A stretch of 64,000 bases of DNA from Paragorgia papillata (taxonomy: Eukaryota > Cnidaria > Anthozoa > Scleralcyonacea > Coralliidae): assembly GCA_035771165.1 (NCBI GenBank), contig JAWNZC010000348.1, positions 5,744,001 to 5,808,000 on the forward strand, in the 5' to 3' direction. The position numbers and the translations under genes are program-made. Each line of letters opens with the position of its first letter. The stretch's first letter is position 1. Below the pieces are notes generated by a model that saw only the letters and a list, made by a program, of their open reading frames with translations, did no database searches and was not told the DNA's origin. Positions 39,640 through 52,033 of the stretch are shown piece after piece.

Positions 39640-40730
39640 ACTATTGGACTATTTTACAAATACTCGTTCTGATTGGCTGAGCTAGTCATATTTTATTTGT
39701 GATAGACCACTAGTAGCGAAAGAGTCAAGTTTTTAATACAAAACAATGGCAGAAAACTCGCATTTTGCTAAGGTCTCAGTTAATTGTTTCAATATTTTGT
39801 CCACGTAGTTGGTTTATACTAAAACAATTAGACAACTCGTCCTCGTTGTCTAATTGTTAAATATAAATCGCAACATGCATGCACATTGCCTACAGAACAC
39901 TATAGTCTGAAATTAATTCTTATTGCTTGCATGCGGTTGTTTTCATATTCCCGCCTCGAGCAGAAAAAAATAGCACAATATTCAATAACATGCAACAATC
40001 TTCGTCTCAGGAACTAACGTATTCACAGGAAGAAAGCTCAGCTTAATAAATATTTTTTACAGCATGGTGTATCCGCAAGAATTTATATATTACCAACGTA
40101 AAATAATTAAGAATATAGTTGAGGAGATGTCAGACTTGTAAGTTGCAGATATTAAATTTAGTATTTAATAATTTCCACAGCAAGATCCACACACCAACAC
40201 TTTTAAATATTTACTAAATTATGTTAAATTTTTCTCTATTCTGTAAAATTGTCTCTAATTTGGTAAATATGTCCTAATAGTATAAATACACAGGTGATCA
40301 TTGAGGCTCAGTGAATATTCAGGCTCGCTGAATAATAACCTCAACGTCGTCTCGGTTATTATTCACCGATATTCACTTCGCCTTCGGCGAATAATTATTA
40401 ACTATGCACCTGCGGGCAAAACAAAATGGCGGCCAGTTTTGCTTTGTTTACCAAAGCAGGAGATTTTGTTGATAAACAAGGCTGATGTAGTAGAATAACG
40501 AGAAAAGCCAACAAAATTATGTAGAAGAGTGTTCACAGGTATGTTTCTTTACAATTTTCTAGCCATTAATATATGCAAAAGTTGTAAAAACTGTTTTGTC
40601 GACAAATATCGAGTACGCCAAGTTGCTAGCGACCGTGTCTTGTATAAAAATACTGAAAAATATAAGAATGTTAAACTTAGCACTATTCACCTCCAATTTG
40701 GTGAATAATTGTTAAATTGTCAGCACAAAG
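39640..40730. mobile_element. Two related MITE remnants
   Basis: 39814-39850 has the hairpin CAATTAGACAACTCG / CGTTGTCTAATTG; 40310-40400 has TATTCACTTCGCCTTCGGCG and AATAATTATT, a relative of the palindrome at 12273; TTTGGTGAATAATTGTT occurs at about 40698. Host-like words 'CAAAATGGC' and 'TTCTGATTGGCT' accompany both. Borders uncertain. Confidence 0.45.
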
Positions 40731-41977
40731 TCTAACAGAAGCCACAGTTTCAAAATGTTATTTTACAATGTACATGGTTTAAGTAGTATACTTTGAATTA
40801 CTTGATACCGTAAGAAAATTTGAAGAAATTTTATACTAATTCATATATATTAAGTTACTAATCTATAAGAAGTTCCACAGCATGATACTTCATCAAAAAC
40901 AATAAGCATAAACCAACATAGTTTTTTTAATATGAAAATGATTAAAAATGTTTTTATTATTAAGATTTGGGAACGAGAAGCCCGCCTATATAAATAGACG
41001 TCATAGTATAGTGGTCTTTTTAAACTGATATTAAAATCTAGAAAATGTTTTTAGGCTAACATCATATCAAAGTCTCATGTCTGGAATGTCATTAAATGAT
41101 TTTACTGCTTCCAATAATTGTAAAAATAAAATTTTGTTTTTTGGTGATTTGTGAAATGCAATAAATCTACGTAAACTCGCAACAAGATCTACCATCATGC
41201 CCCCCCCCCCCCCCCCCTCCAAGGCTCATTACACGTTCAATTACACGTCAAAAAATACACCAATTTAATAGCATTTAGCTTATTGACTACAAATTGAATG
41301 CGCTGATGATTGGGGTTCGATTGGATAAAAAATTTATAAGAATTTACTGCATGCTTCATAAAAACATTGTGATCTGCATGTATGCTTCATAAAAACATTG
41401 TCAGGGACTGACTGCCTTAAACATAAAAAAGCCTGGGAAATCAACTTAGTGGCGACGCAAATCATCTTCAACTTTAGCATCTATTTGTAAGTATATATAA
41501 TATACGTTATCCTATTTTCATCTTAACTGCTATTGCATATGACAAATATTGTTAGTAGAAGATTCTTGCATGCAAACAATTTTTAGAAATTTCGTTTGGT
41601 TTCAACGAGCAATTCCAAAAGTGACTGCAATATTTAAAGACAATATATATTTACATGATTGTAATATACATATAATGGGCCATAGAAGAAAGAGAGGGTA
41701 AAAGAAAAAGCAGAAAAGACAAAACAACAAAAGCAGAACGGATTCCAAACTAAATTGTTTTTGTTGGGGCAACGTCTTAATTTGAAAAAATAAGTAAAGT
41801 TTCTCTGATAATGAAGAAATAACAAACGGAAATTATAAAAAATATAGGGTGGCAAGTTTCTGTAAAGAAAGATAAAATAATAGAAGGTGATATATAGGTG
41901 AGAAGCTTTCTACATGCATGTTAATTAAAGCGAAAACACCCATCTATGCAGATGCATGGATGTGGGTGTGCAATATA
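40731..41977. other. No gene recognised
   Basis: Includes a poly-C run (about 41200-41217) and a short tandem repeat TGCTTCATAAAAACATTGT (two copies near 41350 and 41383). Confidence 0.4.
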
Positions 41978-42384
41978 TAGAATTGATGGCGTGTTTTCCA
42001 TGCAGATATAAAACGTTGACACGCAAAGGTCGACTTGAGGAAAACAAGAAGCAAAATGTTTGATAATTAAATTTGATACAAATTTAAAGCGAGCGAGAGC
42101 CCGTAAATGGAAAGAGAAATAAATAGCACGTTTGCATGGAAACAGTTTTATTACTTAACAGAAAGAGTAAACAACGTACCTGAAGACAGCGTTCGAATGA
42201 AGGCAATAATGCAATATGCAGGGTAATCATTGGTAATAAAATAAACCATTAAGCTTAATAACTTGGGTATGAAAAATTTAAAATTACGATCAAGCATTAG
42301 CCTGCTTGCAGCACGGACTCCATACAATTTTGAACATTCGCCCCCATTTGAGATAAAGCCAATCAACCCATAAATACATGTCAG
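41978..42384. mobile_element. About 0.41-kb repeated element, copy 1
   Basis: Runs from TAGAATTGATGGCGTG to AATACATGTCAG and is nearly identical to 44193-44617, except that copy 2 has about 18 extra bases near the left end. A minus frame is shared by both (GLIGFISNGGECSKLYGVRA), but it is short, unknown and probably not a protein. No clear border duplication at this copy. Confidence 0.75.
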
Positions 42385-43130
42385 ACGTGTGTTCGTTCGT
42401 ATGTAACTGAACAAAGCAAATCAAATAGCATTTCTTTCTTGTCGACTGCGAGAAACTGATCGATCGGAAAATTTCCATTGTGAGTGCATTATTGAATATT
42501 TTCAGTCATTGTTACTCTTAATATGGTTGGCATACTGGTATTTTTGGCGATTTTCTCTTCCTTCTTGAATCTATTGCAATAAGTACGCTGCTTTTTCGTT
42601 TCACTCCAAATTTAGATGATGGTTTGACTGTGAGTATACTTTTTCGCATTTCATTCCAAAATTCGATCTTTTGCCTTTTGAAACTTCAGTACACAACATC
42701 CACCTTTATGAATAAGTTAATAACACACTTTAAGATTTGCATTTATGATTGACATTATAAGGCAAACTGACCAGTGAGAATTTTGCGTCATGATTTAGGA
42801 CGCAGATATCTAAAATTCTGTAGCATCCGTGCAGGCTCTATTTTTCTCCTGTCTGCCTCCCTCTCTCCCTCCACAAGAGCCTGCTCGCAGGCTAATCAAG
42901 CAGATAAGGTGTAGATAAGCCCACAATAAAAAAATAGTTAAAAGACTGTGAAAGTAGACTTACTTGAAAAACCATCGGTTCACACTGCACTTTGAGATCG
43001 ATCTTAGTGTGAACATGCCCTATACACGTCCGCTGGCCAAAAAGTCCGTTTACAACATACAATTGTTGATGGATAAATATCGCCAAATTCTAATTTAGAT
43101 GCGTGTTAAGTATGGGAAAACTGTCCGCAA
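42385..43130. other. No gene recognised
   Basis: Ordinary AT-rich sequence; CTCCCTCTCTCCCTCC near 42850 is a short pyrimidine tract. Confidence 0.4.
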
Positions 43131-43144
43131 ATTGTGCCCTTACC

Positions 43145-43380
43145 TCTAAAAATCCGTTTAGACTGGCAATTTTTGCTGTGATTTTTCTCATCAGAAGGAT
43201 CTTGGACCAACAATCGAAACATTGTAAGGCCAAAACAGAGAACGTAGGAGTCTAACGTTTCGAACGAAGGCCCTTCGTCAGAGAGAAACATTTCTCTTTG
43301 ACGAAGGGCCTTAGCTCGAAACGTTAGACACCTACATATAAATAAATATCGCAGTACAAATCGCCTGTGTAAACAGAAAA
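43145..43380. mobile_element. MITE carrying two head-to-head hammerhead-like cores
   Basis: Outer ends CCGTTTAGACTGGCAATTTT / AAATCGCCTGTGTAAAC. Inside, a minus-strand core TCGTCAG (43275-43281) with GTTTC (43257-43261) and a plus-strand core TTGACGA (43298-43304) with GAAAC (43318-43322) face each other across a short AT-rich centre. Confidence 0.6.
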
Positions 43381-44192
43381 TAATAAAACATTCATCAACA
43401 TAACGGCAAAAAAATTTAATAAACTCAGCAGGGCATTTCTGCAACCACGTGGCTTGATGAAAAAAATAAATAATAGAAAGTAGCGGTCCTATATAACTTC
43501 GCAGTGTCTCGCAGAATAGTATATAAATTAATATTAATCATATATGAGCTGTTCCAAATAATACTACCTCATTGTGCAGAATTATGTAGTGAACAGTTCC
43601 AAACAGTCAATCTATATGAAATGAAAAAAAACACGTCTACACCCAAAACGTGTTTCATTTTTCGTTCAATTAAAACGGATTGATAATGTCAGTTGCGTAA
43701 AAAATATCTCTAGTTACATAGCTGAGCATGCGCAGGTCTAACGTAAATCACATTAAATCTCGTCGGCAAATTATTTTCGTGGTGAATCTCGTTTTCTTTC
43801 TTTTATTAGACGTACTTCTTAAAAAAATATACAGCTTTACATTTTATCTTGATTTGAAAATTTCATTGTATAATTAAACACTTTCATACAGTTTTGTGCA
43901 CTGGGAAAAGAAACAGAAGACGGCAGACACATGCAATAATCACATTGAACAAATAATATTATGCGCATTGAACTAGTATAATCTAGACATATATAGCTTG
44001 TTGAGTTTATGCTCTTCAATTACGAGATATGACATTATTATTCCAAAATTGAAGGTATCTTCCTAGGCTCGATTTGTATTACCTCCCCCGAAAGAGACGG
44101 CTAGACACGTGAACCACAGAACGTTGCCGTGACACGCGTATTGCATAAACTAATTTTACGATATAAAAAACCTAGACTAGTTCCCAGTCCTC

Positions 44193-44617
44193 TAGAATTG
44201 ATGGCGTGTTTTCCATGCAGATATACGTATAAGGTATAGGTTTAAATATTGACACGCAAAGGTCGACTTGAGGAAAACAAGAAGCAAAATGTTTGATAAT
44301 TAAATTTGATACAAATTTAAAGCGAGCGAGAGCCCGTAAATGGAAAGAGAAATAAATAGCACGTTTGCATGGAAACAGTTTTATTACTTAACAGAAAGAG
44401 TAAACAACGTACCTGAAGACAGCGTTCGAATGAAGGCAATAATGCAATATGCAGGGTAATCATTGGTAATAAAATAAACCATTAAGCTTAATAACTTGGG
44501 TATGAAAAATTTAAAATTACGATCAAGTACTAGCCTGCTTGCAGCACGGACTCCATACAATTTTGAACATTCGCCCCCATTTGAGATAAAGCCAATCAAC
44601 CCATAAATACATGTCAG
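44193..44617. mobile_element. About 0.42-kb repeated element, copy 2, with 9-bp border repeat
   Basis: CAGTCCTCT lies at 44185-44193 and again at 44615-44623, as expected of a target-site duplication. The body matches copy 1. No terminal inverted repeat is evident, so the class is unknown. Confidence 0.75.
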
Positions 44618-44623
44618 TCCTCT

Positions 44624-46054
44624 TCTCTCGCAATAACTCATTTTAGTGACGTCAGAGAATAGGATATTTAGCGCCCGCTCGGCGTTGGAAGAGAGGCCTG
44701 GGGACCAGGCTGATAAAAAAGAAGCAATGAAATATAAGCGACTTTCCCGATCCTGTAAGCTAAATGACGAGAACATCTTCGCTATTTAACCAATTTCTCA
44801 CGTTTCTAAAATGCGATCGCATGTCTCACTTATTAGCACTAGATATATTGATCGACGGGAATATTTATGCAATAATCCCAATAATATGCCTCAGTGCAGA
44901 AAATGTGCAGGCATGTTCGTGATCGGTTCAAATCGACAAAGACAATTAGCTCACGAGTCCAGCTGCAAGTGATTTCGGGGAGGTAAGTACTGGGGCCCGA
45001 GATACGGCTGGAAATCGAGCCTAGTGTCTTCCCTTTTAAATATTTTGGTATATGACGGTTGCTTTTTTGTCCACGTACAAGTTATATAACCAACTACGTA
45101 AAAACGTAGCCTAAAAGAATGGTTACCAGAATATTGCTTCAAACATCTGACAAGATTGGTTTTCGTGTTCTGCGATGCGTATCTCGAGGTTGCGTCTTGT
45201 TTTTCTAATTAGGTTACCCTAGCCCTATATAGCCTACGTACAACCTCGTTCCCAGGGCATAGATGTTTGGAAAACCTTATTGAGGATCTGGGACAGAGTG
45301 TCTACATATAACAGGCTAAGGTCAGATTAGTGGCTAAGGTATACTCCTGTATATGCCCCTAGGGAAAAATCATTATACATGATGTGACACGGACGTTTAA
45401 CAAATATATGGCAATTATATATGAATAGACATGCATGGTATCTATATTCACCAATAGTTTTAGTATACTCAAACAATTGGTTAATCAGTTAGATTAATTG
45501 TTTTGTATCATGGAAATAGTTGACTAGTAGGGCTTCGCCAGGCAGCAAATATTTTACTTCAAAGAAGTGTCATCTAAAGTCAAATTTGGACGAGATTGAA
45601 ATAGTGGAGTAGATTTCGCAGGTGTCTGTGAGTATATACGTATATATATATATTCTATATCAGTAGTCTACTGATATATTCAATATTAACTATACAATAT
45701 CCGTTGTATTATTGTATACCTTTATCAGCCTTTTCTTTATACCCCTAATCCATATAACCGATTGCAGATATCTGAATAGTTTAACTATATATATATATTA
45801 ATAAAAATAGAAGAACGTTCGTCATTCAACTTTGTTTCCACTAGTAAAAGCTTACTACCATGCAAGTTTCGATCAGTTTTGTGAGTTAGAGTTGAGTAAA
45901 TATAACTTAACTTCATGCTGAAGAACGGCCGCGAGTTGTCAGTGTAGTACAAGCGACGAAATCACTGGAATGTACGACCTGGCTAGATTTTTGGTAACGC
46001 GAAAGGTTATTTAGTGTATAGATTTTCATGAAAATGAAATTTAGGGAAAAGCAT
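44624..46054. other. No gene recognised
   Basis: A few short AT repeats near 45640 and 45786; a hairpin around AATTGGTTAATCAGTTAG at about 45475. No coding evidence. Confidence 0.4.
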
Positions 46055-46062
46055 CCGAGACT

Positions 46063-46429
46063 CAGGGACGTAGCCAGGATTTTGAAAGGGGGGGGAACCG
46101 AAATCAAAATAAATTTTTAGGGGGGTCTGGGGGCATGCTCCCCCAGGAAATTTTGAAATCGAAAGTCGCTGAAATGCCATTTCCTGGCTTTTGGAGGAAG
46201 ATTTTACAGACTCTAAAGGTTAAAAAACGTCATGTAAAATACTCAAAACACGCAAACGTCACATAGATACTCAAAATGCTTACACTCAGTAGATTGAATA
46301 CACTGTTTACAGTTTATTTCCTGACACAATTGATATTGCATCAGTTTTGTAGTTTACATGCATGTCCGTCGTTTTATATCAAAAGGGGGGAGCCGCGGCT
46401 CCCCTGGCTCCCCCCTGGCTACGTTCCTG
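46063..46429. mobile_element. hAT-type MITE with perfect 8-bp target duplication
   Basis: Terminal inverted repeats CAGGGACGTAGCCAGG and CCTGGCTACGTTCCTG (one mismatch). CCGAGACT is duplicated at 46055-46062 and 46430-46437. An 8-bp duplication and a CAGGG start are typical of hAT transposons. The interior has G-runs and the phrase GGGGGTCTGGGGGCATGCTC written in part here. Confidence 0.85.
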
Positions 46430-46879
46430 CCGAGACTGCATGATGAGAGGAATAATGAGGAGTGAGAAATTGTATGATACTGAGGTTGATTAAACGAAGA
46501 AACAAGACAAGAAATGCATGCAGTAAAATTTCCTTTGATTGCTTATATATAGCATGCATTATAGCGTCAATAATAGATTATTATTTGCATGCTATATGTT
46601 AGTATAACATAATCAGATTGTATGCAATAAAGAATTCAAAGTATATATGTTATATAAGATAAAAATACATACTAAACTTTACAATGAATAACGGTATATG
46701 TGCATATATGTAGTTATATATAACCAATATATATATATCGATATCTTTAATCAATGATATTCCTTTATGTATTCATTCTTTTCTCTGAAGCGTATCAAAT
46801 GAAAATAATGAGAATCGACTTAAATAAGAAAAAAAGTTAATAGCTCCTGCTCTAAGCGACTAAAGCTAAAAGTTTAATA

Positions 46880-47045
46880 AAACGTGGCATGCATGGAGGG
46901 TAAAAGTGTGGAAAGGGGGATGACTGAAATTTCTAAAAGGAACCACGCGGAGACGATCGATTAGCGCGATCCATCTGCGACTGTCGGCCATCCAAAGACG
47001 CAACGCGGCAACGGGGAGAATTATAGATTTCACTGCATGTGGTTT
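46880..47045. repeat. Diverged direct repeat, copy 1 (partner 48236-48400)
   Basis: Shares ATGGAGGGTAAAAGTGTGGA, GAGACGATCGA and GACTGTCGGC in order with the second copy about 1.36 kb downstream. Confidence 0.65.
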
Positions 47046-47108
47046 ATGTCTTTTTGTATAAGTTAAACTACCACCAGTTATAAGCCAAGAGGCGGTAGGA
47101 ATCAGATT

Positions 47109-48165
47109 ATGTTCGATTTTTCGGCAAGCACCGACGAGTCTGAGAAGGAAGGCACAACTGGACTATATATAGAGGTAAGCGTGGCTTCAAACTCCAAAAT
47201 AAAATTCTTCTGATGAAGCATCCCTTGTAGAAGCATAAACATATACGGATAGCACAGTATCGCCCATGCATGTTTTACCCACGTCGATCCATTCTCTTAT
47301 ATTGCGCGGAACATCAGATTTTTGGGAAGCCGCACATTTTAATAAGGTAGATAGATACAGAGAACCTGAGCCTGGTGTAACATGCCGATTTATGGTTTGC
47401 CAAAGCATGGAAGATTTTGATATGAGTTTAAAAACTTGAAACGGAAGTCTATACAATGCAGTCGCACAACTATAACAAGTGCCAGACGCCTGTTGGTGTT
47501 CTAATTCAAAAATTTCTCCCAAAATACATGCCGCATTTATTTGTTTGCAATGCGAAACCGACACACTATAGCTATATATATATGTATATAGTTATCTGCA
47601 TGATAAGCTGCATGTGCCTTGTCCTTTAATACAATCCTATCTTTGCTCTTTTTCCTCAAAATCCAGTGTTCTCTACAGTAGGCGTCTAACAAGCATCGCC
47701 AGCAACGTTTCTTATGTTAAAGTTCTGTCCATCTATGGTATTTTATAAAGCAAAGTAAAAAGTGGTAAAGCGCCAAGATCTTTAGCAAAAAAATGCTGAC
47801 GTTTCAGTATACGGAGTCATTCATCAAAAACTTTTAGCAACAAATTAATTGGCTCAGTGGACTAGCCATTGTTCCATTTTGCCATAAAACAATGACTAAG
47901 TGTTGTAGAACAATGGCTGGGTGTTGACTGGTTGAATGCTGTACATTAGAACAATTGCTGAGTGCTGCATGTGTAGAACAATTTAATGACTGCATGAGTC
48001 AGAGTGTTGTAGAACCCTGGCAACAAACGTCAATATTGCTAAAAATCTCGGCCGTTTACATATTTTTTTATTTAAATACTTATTTAAAATAACATGTTTT
48101 TCTGTGTATAGCCAGATGGTCCAGATGGCGGATTCACTCTTGTAACGCCGTTGCGACACAAATTG
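47109..48165 (+). CDS. Candidate two-exon gene start, weak
   Basis: 47109-47174 is ATG-initiated (MFDFSASTDESEKEGTTGLY) and stops at a perfect donor GAG|GTAAGC. 48112-48165 (PDGPDGGFTLVTPLRHKL) follows a TTTTTCTGTGTATAG acceptor and ends at TTG|GTGTGT. The phases agree (0/0). No further exon and no family could be recognised, so chance splice signals cannot be excluded. Confidence 0.25.
47187..47564 (-). CDS. Unrecognised 125-codon open frame
   Basis: Intronless frame MSVSHCKQINAACILGEIFE... ending EEFYFGV-stop. Its amino-acid composition is balanced and protein-like, unlike the low-complexity frames elsewhere. It has no recognisable motif and overlaps the intron of the candidate gene on the other strand. 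Confidence 0.2.
   Translation of the reverse strand: MSVSHCKQINAACILGEIFELEHQQASGTCYSCATALYRLPFQVFKLISKSSMLWQTINRHVTPGSGSLYLSTLLKCAASQKSDVPRNIREWIDVGKTCMGDTVLSVYVYASTRDASSEEFYFGV
47757..47830 (-). repeat. Hammerhead-like unit fragment, minus strand
   Basis: Core (minus) TTGATGA at 47821-47827, GAAACGTC at 47798-47805. Followed on the minus strand by GGCGCTTTACCACTTTTTAC and TTTGCTT, the 'CACTTTGCTCT' end of the family. Confidence 0.55.
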
Positions 48166-48235
48166 GTGTGTATATATATATAGCTGTTGCTATATCATAT
48201 ACTCTATACTTTCATAAAACGTTGCACGAGGCCTC

Positions 48236-48400
48236 ACAGTTATATGGAGGGTAAAAGTGTGGAGCTATAGGGACGAATGAAATTTTTAATGGGAACCATG
48301 ATGAGACGATCGACCAGGGCGTTCCATATGTGACTGTCGGCTTTCCAAGCTTACAACGGAAAAAAATTTAACTGCACATGTGTCGTTTAATTATATGCAT
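48236..48400. repeat. Diverged direct repeat, copy 2
   Basis: TATGGAGGGTAAAAGTGTGG, GAGACGATCGACCAGGGCG, TGACTGTCGGC and then AAC-rich sequence. See 46880-47045. The pair brackets the candidate exons at 47109 and 48112. Confidence 0.65.
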
Positions 48401-48469
48401 GTGACCGTTTTCACGACGTCACAATCCACACCCCCCCTCCCCACCCACCCAAGCTTAGATTAGTTTCTT

Positions 48470-48790
48470 TCTTCGTTTTGTTTTTGAGCGAGTTGAGTCA
48501 ATATACTTTATTGTTATACAACATTGGTCGTGTGTGCATGTATAGATTGTGAAGACTAAAATAAAATAAAAGAATGCAAGTCCATAAGCTTAGATGTAGA
48601 CACATTAAGAAACAGCAGCGTGTTTGTGTGCTTTGTGGCTTAGTTGTTTTTATTTAAAAGTACACACGCTGGTTAATACCATACAATTAACATATACACA
48701 CAACACTCTACAATTTAAAAATTTTGTTTTGGTTTATATTTCAAAGTAACGCAGGCTGACTTCGAGGCAGAAAATCTTTAACTATATATA
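48470..48790. repeat. Diverged repeat, copy 1 (partner 53185-53710)
   Basis: Shares TTAAGAAACAGCAGCGTGTT, AAGTACACACGCTGGTT and 'GCTGACTTCGAGGCA' with the second copy. Confidence 0.7.
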
Positions 48791-51700
48791 TATATATATA
48801 TACATTGATTTTCTGTCAGTTCATGCAAAGCTATATATTGAGTTAAGAGACAGAAAACAGCGCTAGTTCATAAACCTTACCCTATATTTCAGGAGTATAG
48901 CATGATGTCCACAGCTAATCATCTAGCAAGTATAGCAACTAGCGCTCGCATGCAGTCCCCACACAAATACATCTTACACCGCCACAGTTCTTCCCACTAA
49001 TTATTTTATCTGGTACTGCGCAATTTTGTCAACATTTTTGTTACTGATATATCTGATTGTTTTCATCACAATCTGTCTTGTGTATGAGCTCTCGAGACGG
49101 CTATAATCTTCAACCATCATGGAATGAAAAGCATTGCAAGTAGAATCTAAAAATACAATATTCGTATAAATGCATTTTGAGATAATTAGATCAAGACTGC
49201 ATGATATATAGAAAAATGTACGGTGTACAAATTGTGTACATAAAAGTGGAATTAGGTTTCAACTTTTCCGCACGCGTCAGACGCAGAAAAACCACTGATC
49301 ATGCAGTGAAAACCTCAACAGTGGAAATCAGCATTTGCAGGAATGTTATGACAAAGACGACAATAGAGACTTATCTCGGATCGTTTGAAATAGAGACGAT
49401 GCACGCGATCCTGCTGTCACGCAATCTTTTCCAATCTAAGATCAGTGTATAGACAGCCATGCATATAAAGTATATTTACCAAGTGACAGTAATATGACAA
49501 AAACAACAACGCAGCATGTTTGCCACGCATGCGGATGCCACATGCACCAAAGGCAACGCAACAACTAAATCTGGCTGTCGTGTAAAATAATCTTAAAAAA
49601 GTATAAATAAAGTTATTTGTTTTCAATGTTCAACGGTTACTAGTTTCTATTGTCAAACTAGTAAAATTTAAAAAATAGAGTGTTGCATAGGCAGCGTTAT
49701 ACGATCATATAGCTCCTATATTACGTATAGAAACACGCTGAGCCATACAAGCCGCATATTATATTTAAATTATACTATAGAAAAGTTACTATAGCAAGTA
49801 ACTAGTGCTGCCTGCAAAGCCAAGGAAATCTATATTTTCAGTACCAAATCCCATAAATAGGCCCTTGATTTATATCAATATTGCATCACTAAGGCTTTTA
49901 ATTTAGTAGAATACATACAGTATACGTATAGTTGATGTTTTGCACACCTGTATATTACTAAAAAAGATTAGAATTTGCCATATCTTATAGTTTTACTGGA
50001 TATACACCATCACATATAGTTGTCTGCTCCGTTACTCCTTCTCGTCGGAAGGCGCCGCGGTTATCACGAAAAAGAGTATTTTAGATTTAGACGATCTAAG
50101 AAAGAGTGGCCTGCGTACAGACTCATATGAGTCTTAGGCTAAGAAAGAGTTGGTGACACGAATAATTAGTATAACTTTACTTTATGTTTGCGTTAATATG
50201 ACATGCTGAAAATTGAGGAATTCCTAATTAAGTCTTCCCTCTTGAGCAGCCTTAGATCGGCACCTTAATCAAGCGGGGGGGGGGGTTTGCAAGATAAGAC
50301 ACTGACTATAACGCCAAACGATTTTGAAAAGGGTCTGGAGCTCATGAGCTCATGAGCCAGCCTATATAGGCAGAAGTAGGTTGGGTCAGTATATTCTCGT
50401 CCAGCTACTTTAAGAGTTTAAGGTGCTTGCTATCAATGTAAAGCCGAAGACACGTATACTATACATAGTGGCCAAAATAAACGAGCCACTTTATATATTT
50501 CTGAGAGTTTTTCAACTTTATGATATCGTGATGTATTTAAAATGCAATGAAGCTCCACTAGAATTTCATATTTCATTCGAATTTAAGTATTTCAAAGTGT
50601 GTAAAAACAACAAAAATTTTGATTTGTAGTCTATTTCAGTATATTTTTGTGATTATATTATATCAAACGACGAGGATGGTGAAGCCAGTTCAAGTGTCTC
50701 GTTCTCTTCCAAAACTTCTTTGATGACCCAGAAATTTCATTGTTCTGACACGATTTCTTCCTGACATTCTGAATAACTCGAATTTCTTGTGATTTTGTCT
50801 GATAACACTGGCTTCCTTTGGACGGCTCAATAATTTTGGCTATATCAGTGTGTGTATAACAAATATAATGTCAACGTTGCCATTGGGTCAGGCGTTTACT
50901 CGAGCTCACTGGCAAAAGCCCGCAGATGCTCTATACCGCGCGAGCAAAGGTGGGAGTGGGTCGAGGAAGATCAGATCGAAGGCTGATTGTGGTGCATACT
51001 TCACATTGGTGAACATATTTACGATCAAGACAGTTGTCAGCCACATCTGATCACTGTTAAACTACAAAGTCAGCCAGTCTATTTCGAAATCTACCAACAA
51101 TGTGCAAGAACACCTTGATCAAAAGGCAAAGCTGTTCAACTTTTTGTCAGACTCCAATAGCGAAAGGAACAAAGAACTTACCGTTACAGCCTCACTCCAT
51201 CACACGGCTGAAAACTCACCGGAAGTATGAATAGTAGCGGAAGTAAAATGTGCAAAAATGCAAAATCGTAGTTCATGCAGTTTGGCGCTGATTGGAATCA
51301 AGTCTCGCTAAGTGTCTCGCCCATTGTCGTTGTCAATACGCGTTATCGCTGAAAACGGCGACAGCACATATATATATAATTATAGTGTAGACTGCAAACA
51401 TTCTGACACACGTATAGTTTGTGACTTATCTGTTAATATGTCATATCAGCAATATCAGTCATGCAATAATGCATTTACCATATCTGACTGACACAACCTG
51501 TTCTCATGAACTGCTGCGGTGTATTGTTCATAAGTTATCTTTAACCATGCATCCAGTACATGCAATGGACATGCAGCGCTGCCAAATCAATACAAGTGTT
51601 CTAAAAGGTACTGCATGTGAAAAGAGAAATTTCGAAGTATATTTAGTTGGGAGTCGATTATACAGCCATATACTGCATGGTATATAGTATGCAGGTGCTC

Positions 51701-52030
51701 TATATACCCGCTACATAACTACCCCATGCCGCAACGAATATCAAACATTAGGTTTCTTCAATCTGTATCAGAACCGACAGAAGGCGACAATTCGACCACC
51801 TGGTTGATTTAGATGGCTCGCCCCTACCAGATAAGGCTGCTAAGTAGGTTGCGATGGATGATAGGTCACATAGTTAGACAGATACATCAAAAGGCGCAGA
51901 GTAAAGAGTTTGTATCAGAACGCTATCCAGTTACTGAGAGTATATAGTTGCAATAGTACTTATAGCTGCATATATACAAGGGTTAAAGATCTAATTAGTT
52001 TTTTTCACCGACTTACAGTTAAAGAGATAT
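48791..52030. other. No gene recognised
   Basis: AT-rich, with (TA)n at 48785-48801, a G-run at about 50275 and a diverged repeat core (AACGCCAAACGATTTTGAAA, about 50312). Several open frames of 60-90 codons have no coding character. Confidence 0.4.
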
Positions 52031-52033
52031 GTT

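Noticed and set aside
42151..44776. Two similar minus-strand frames as a possible gene family
   Set aside because: The similarity ends exactly at the borders of the repeated 0.42-kb element; the N-terminal parts differ and no domain is recognised.
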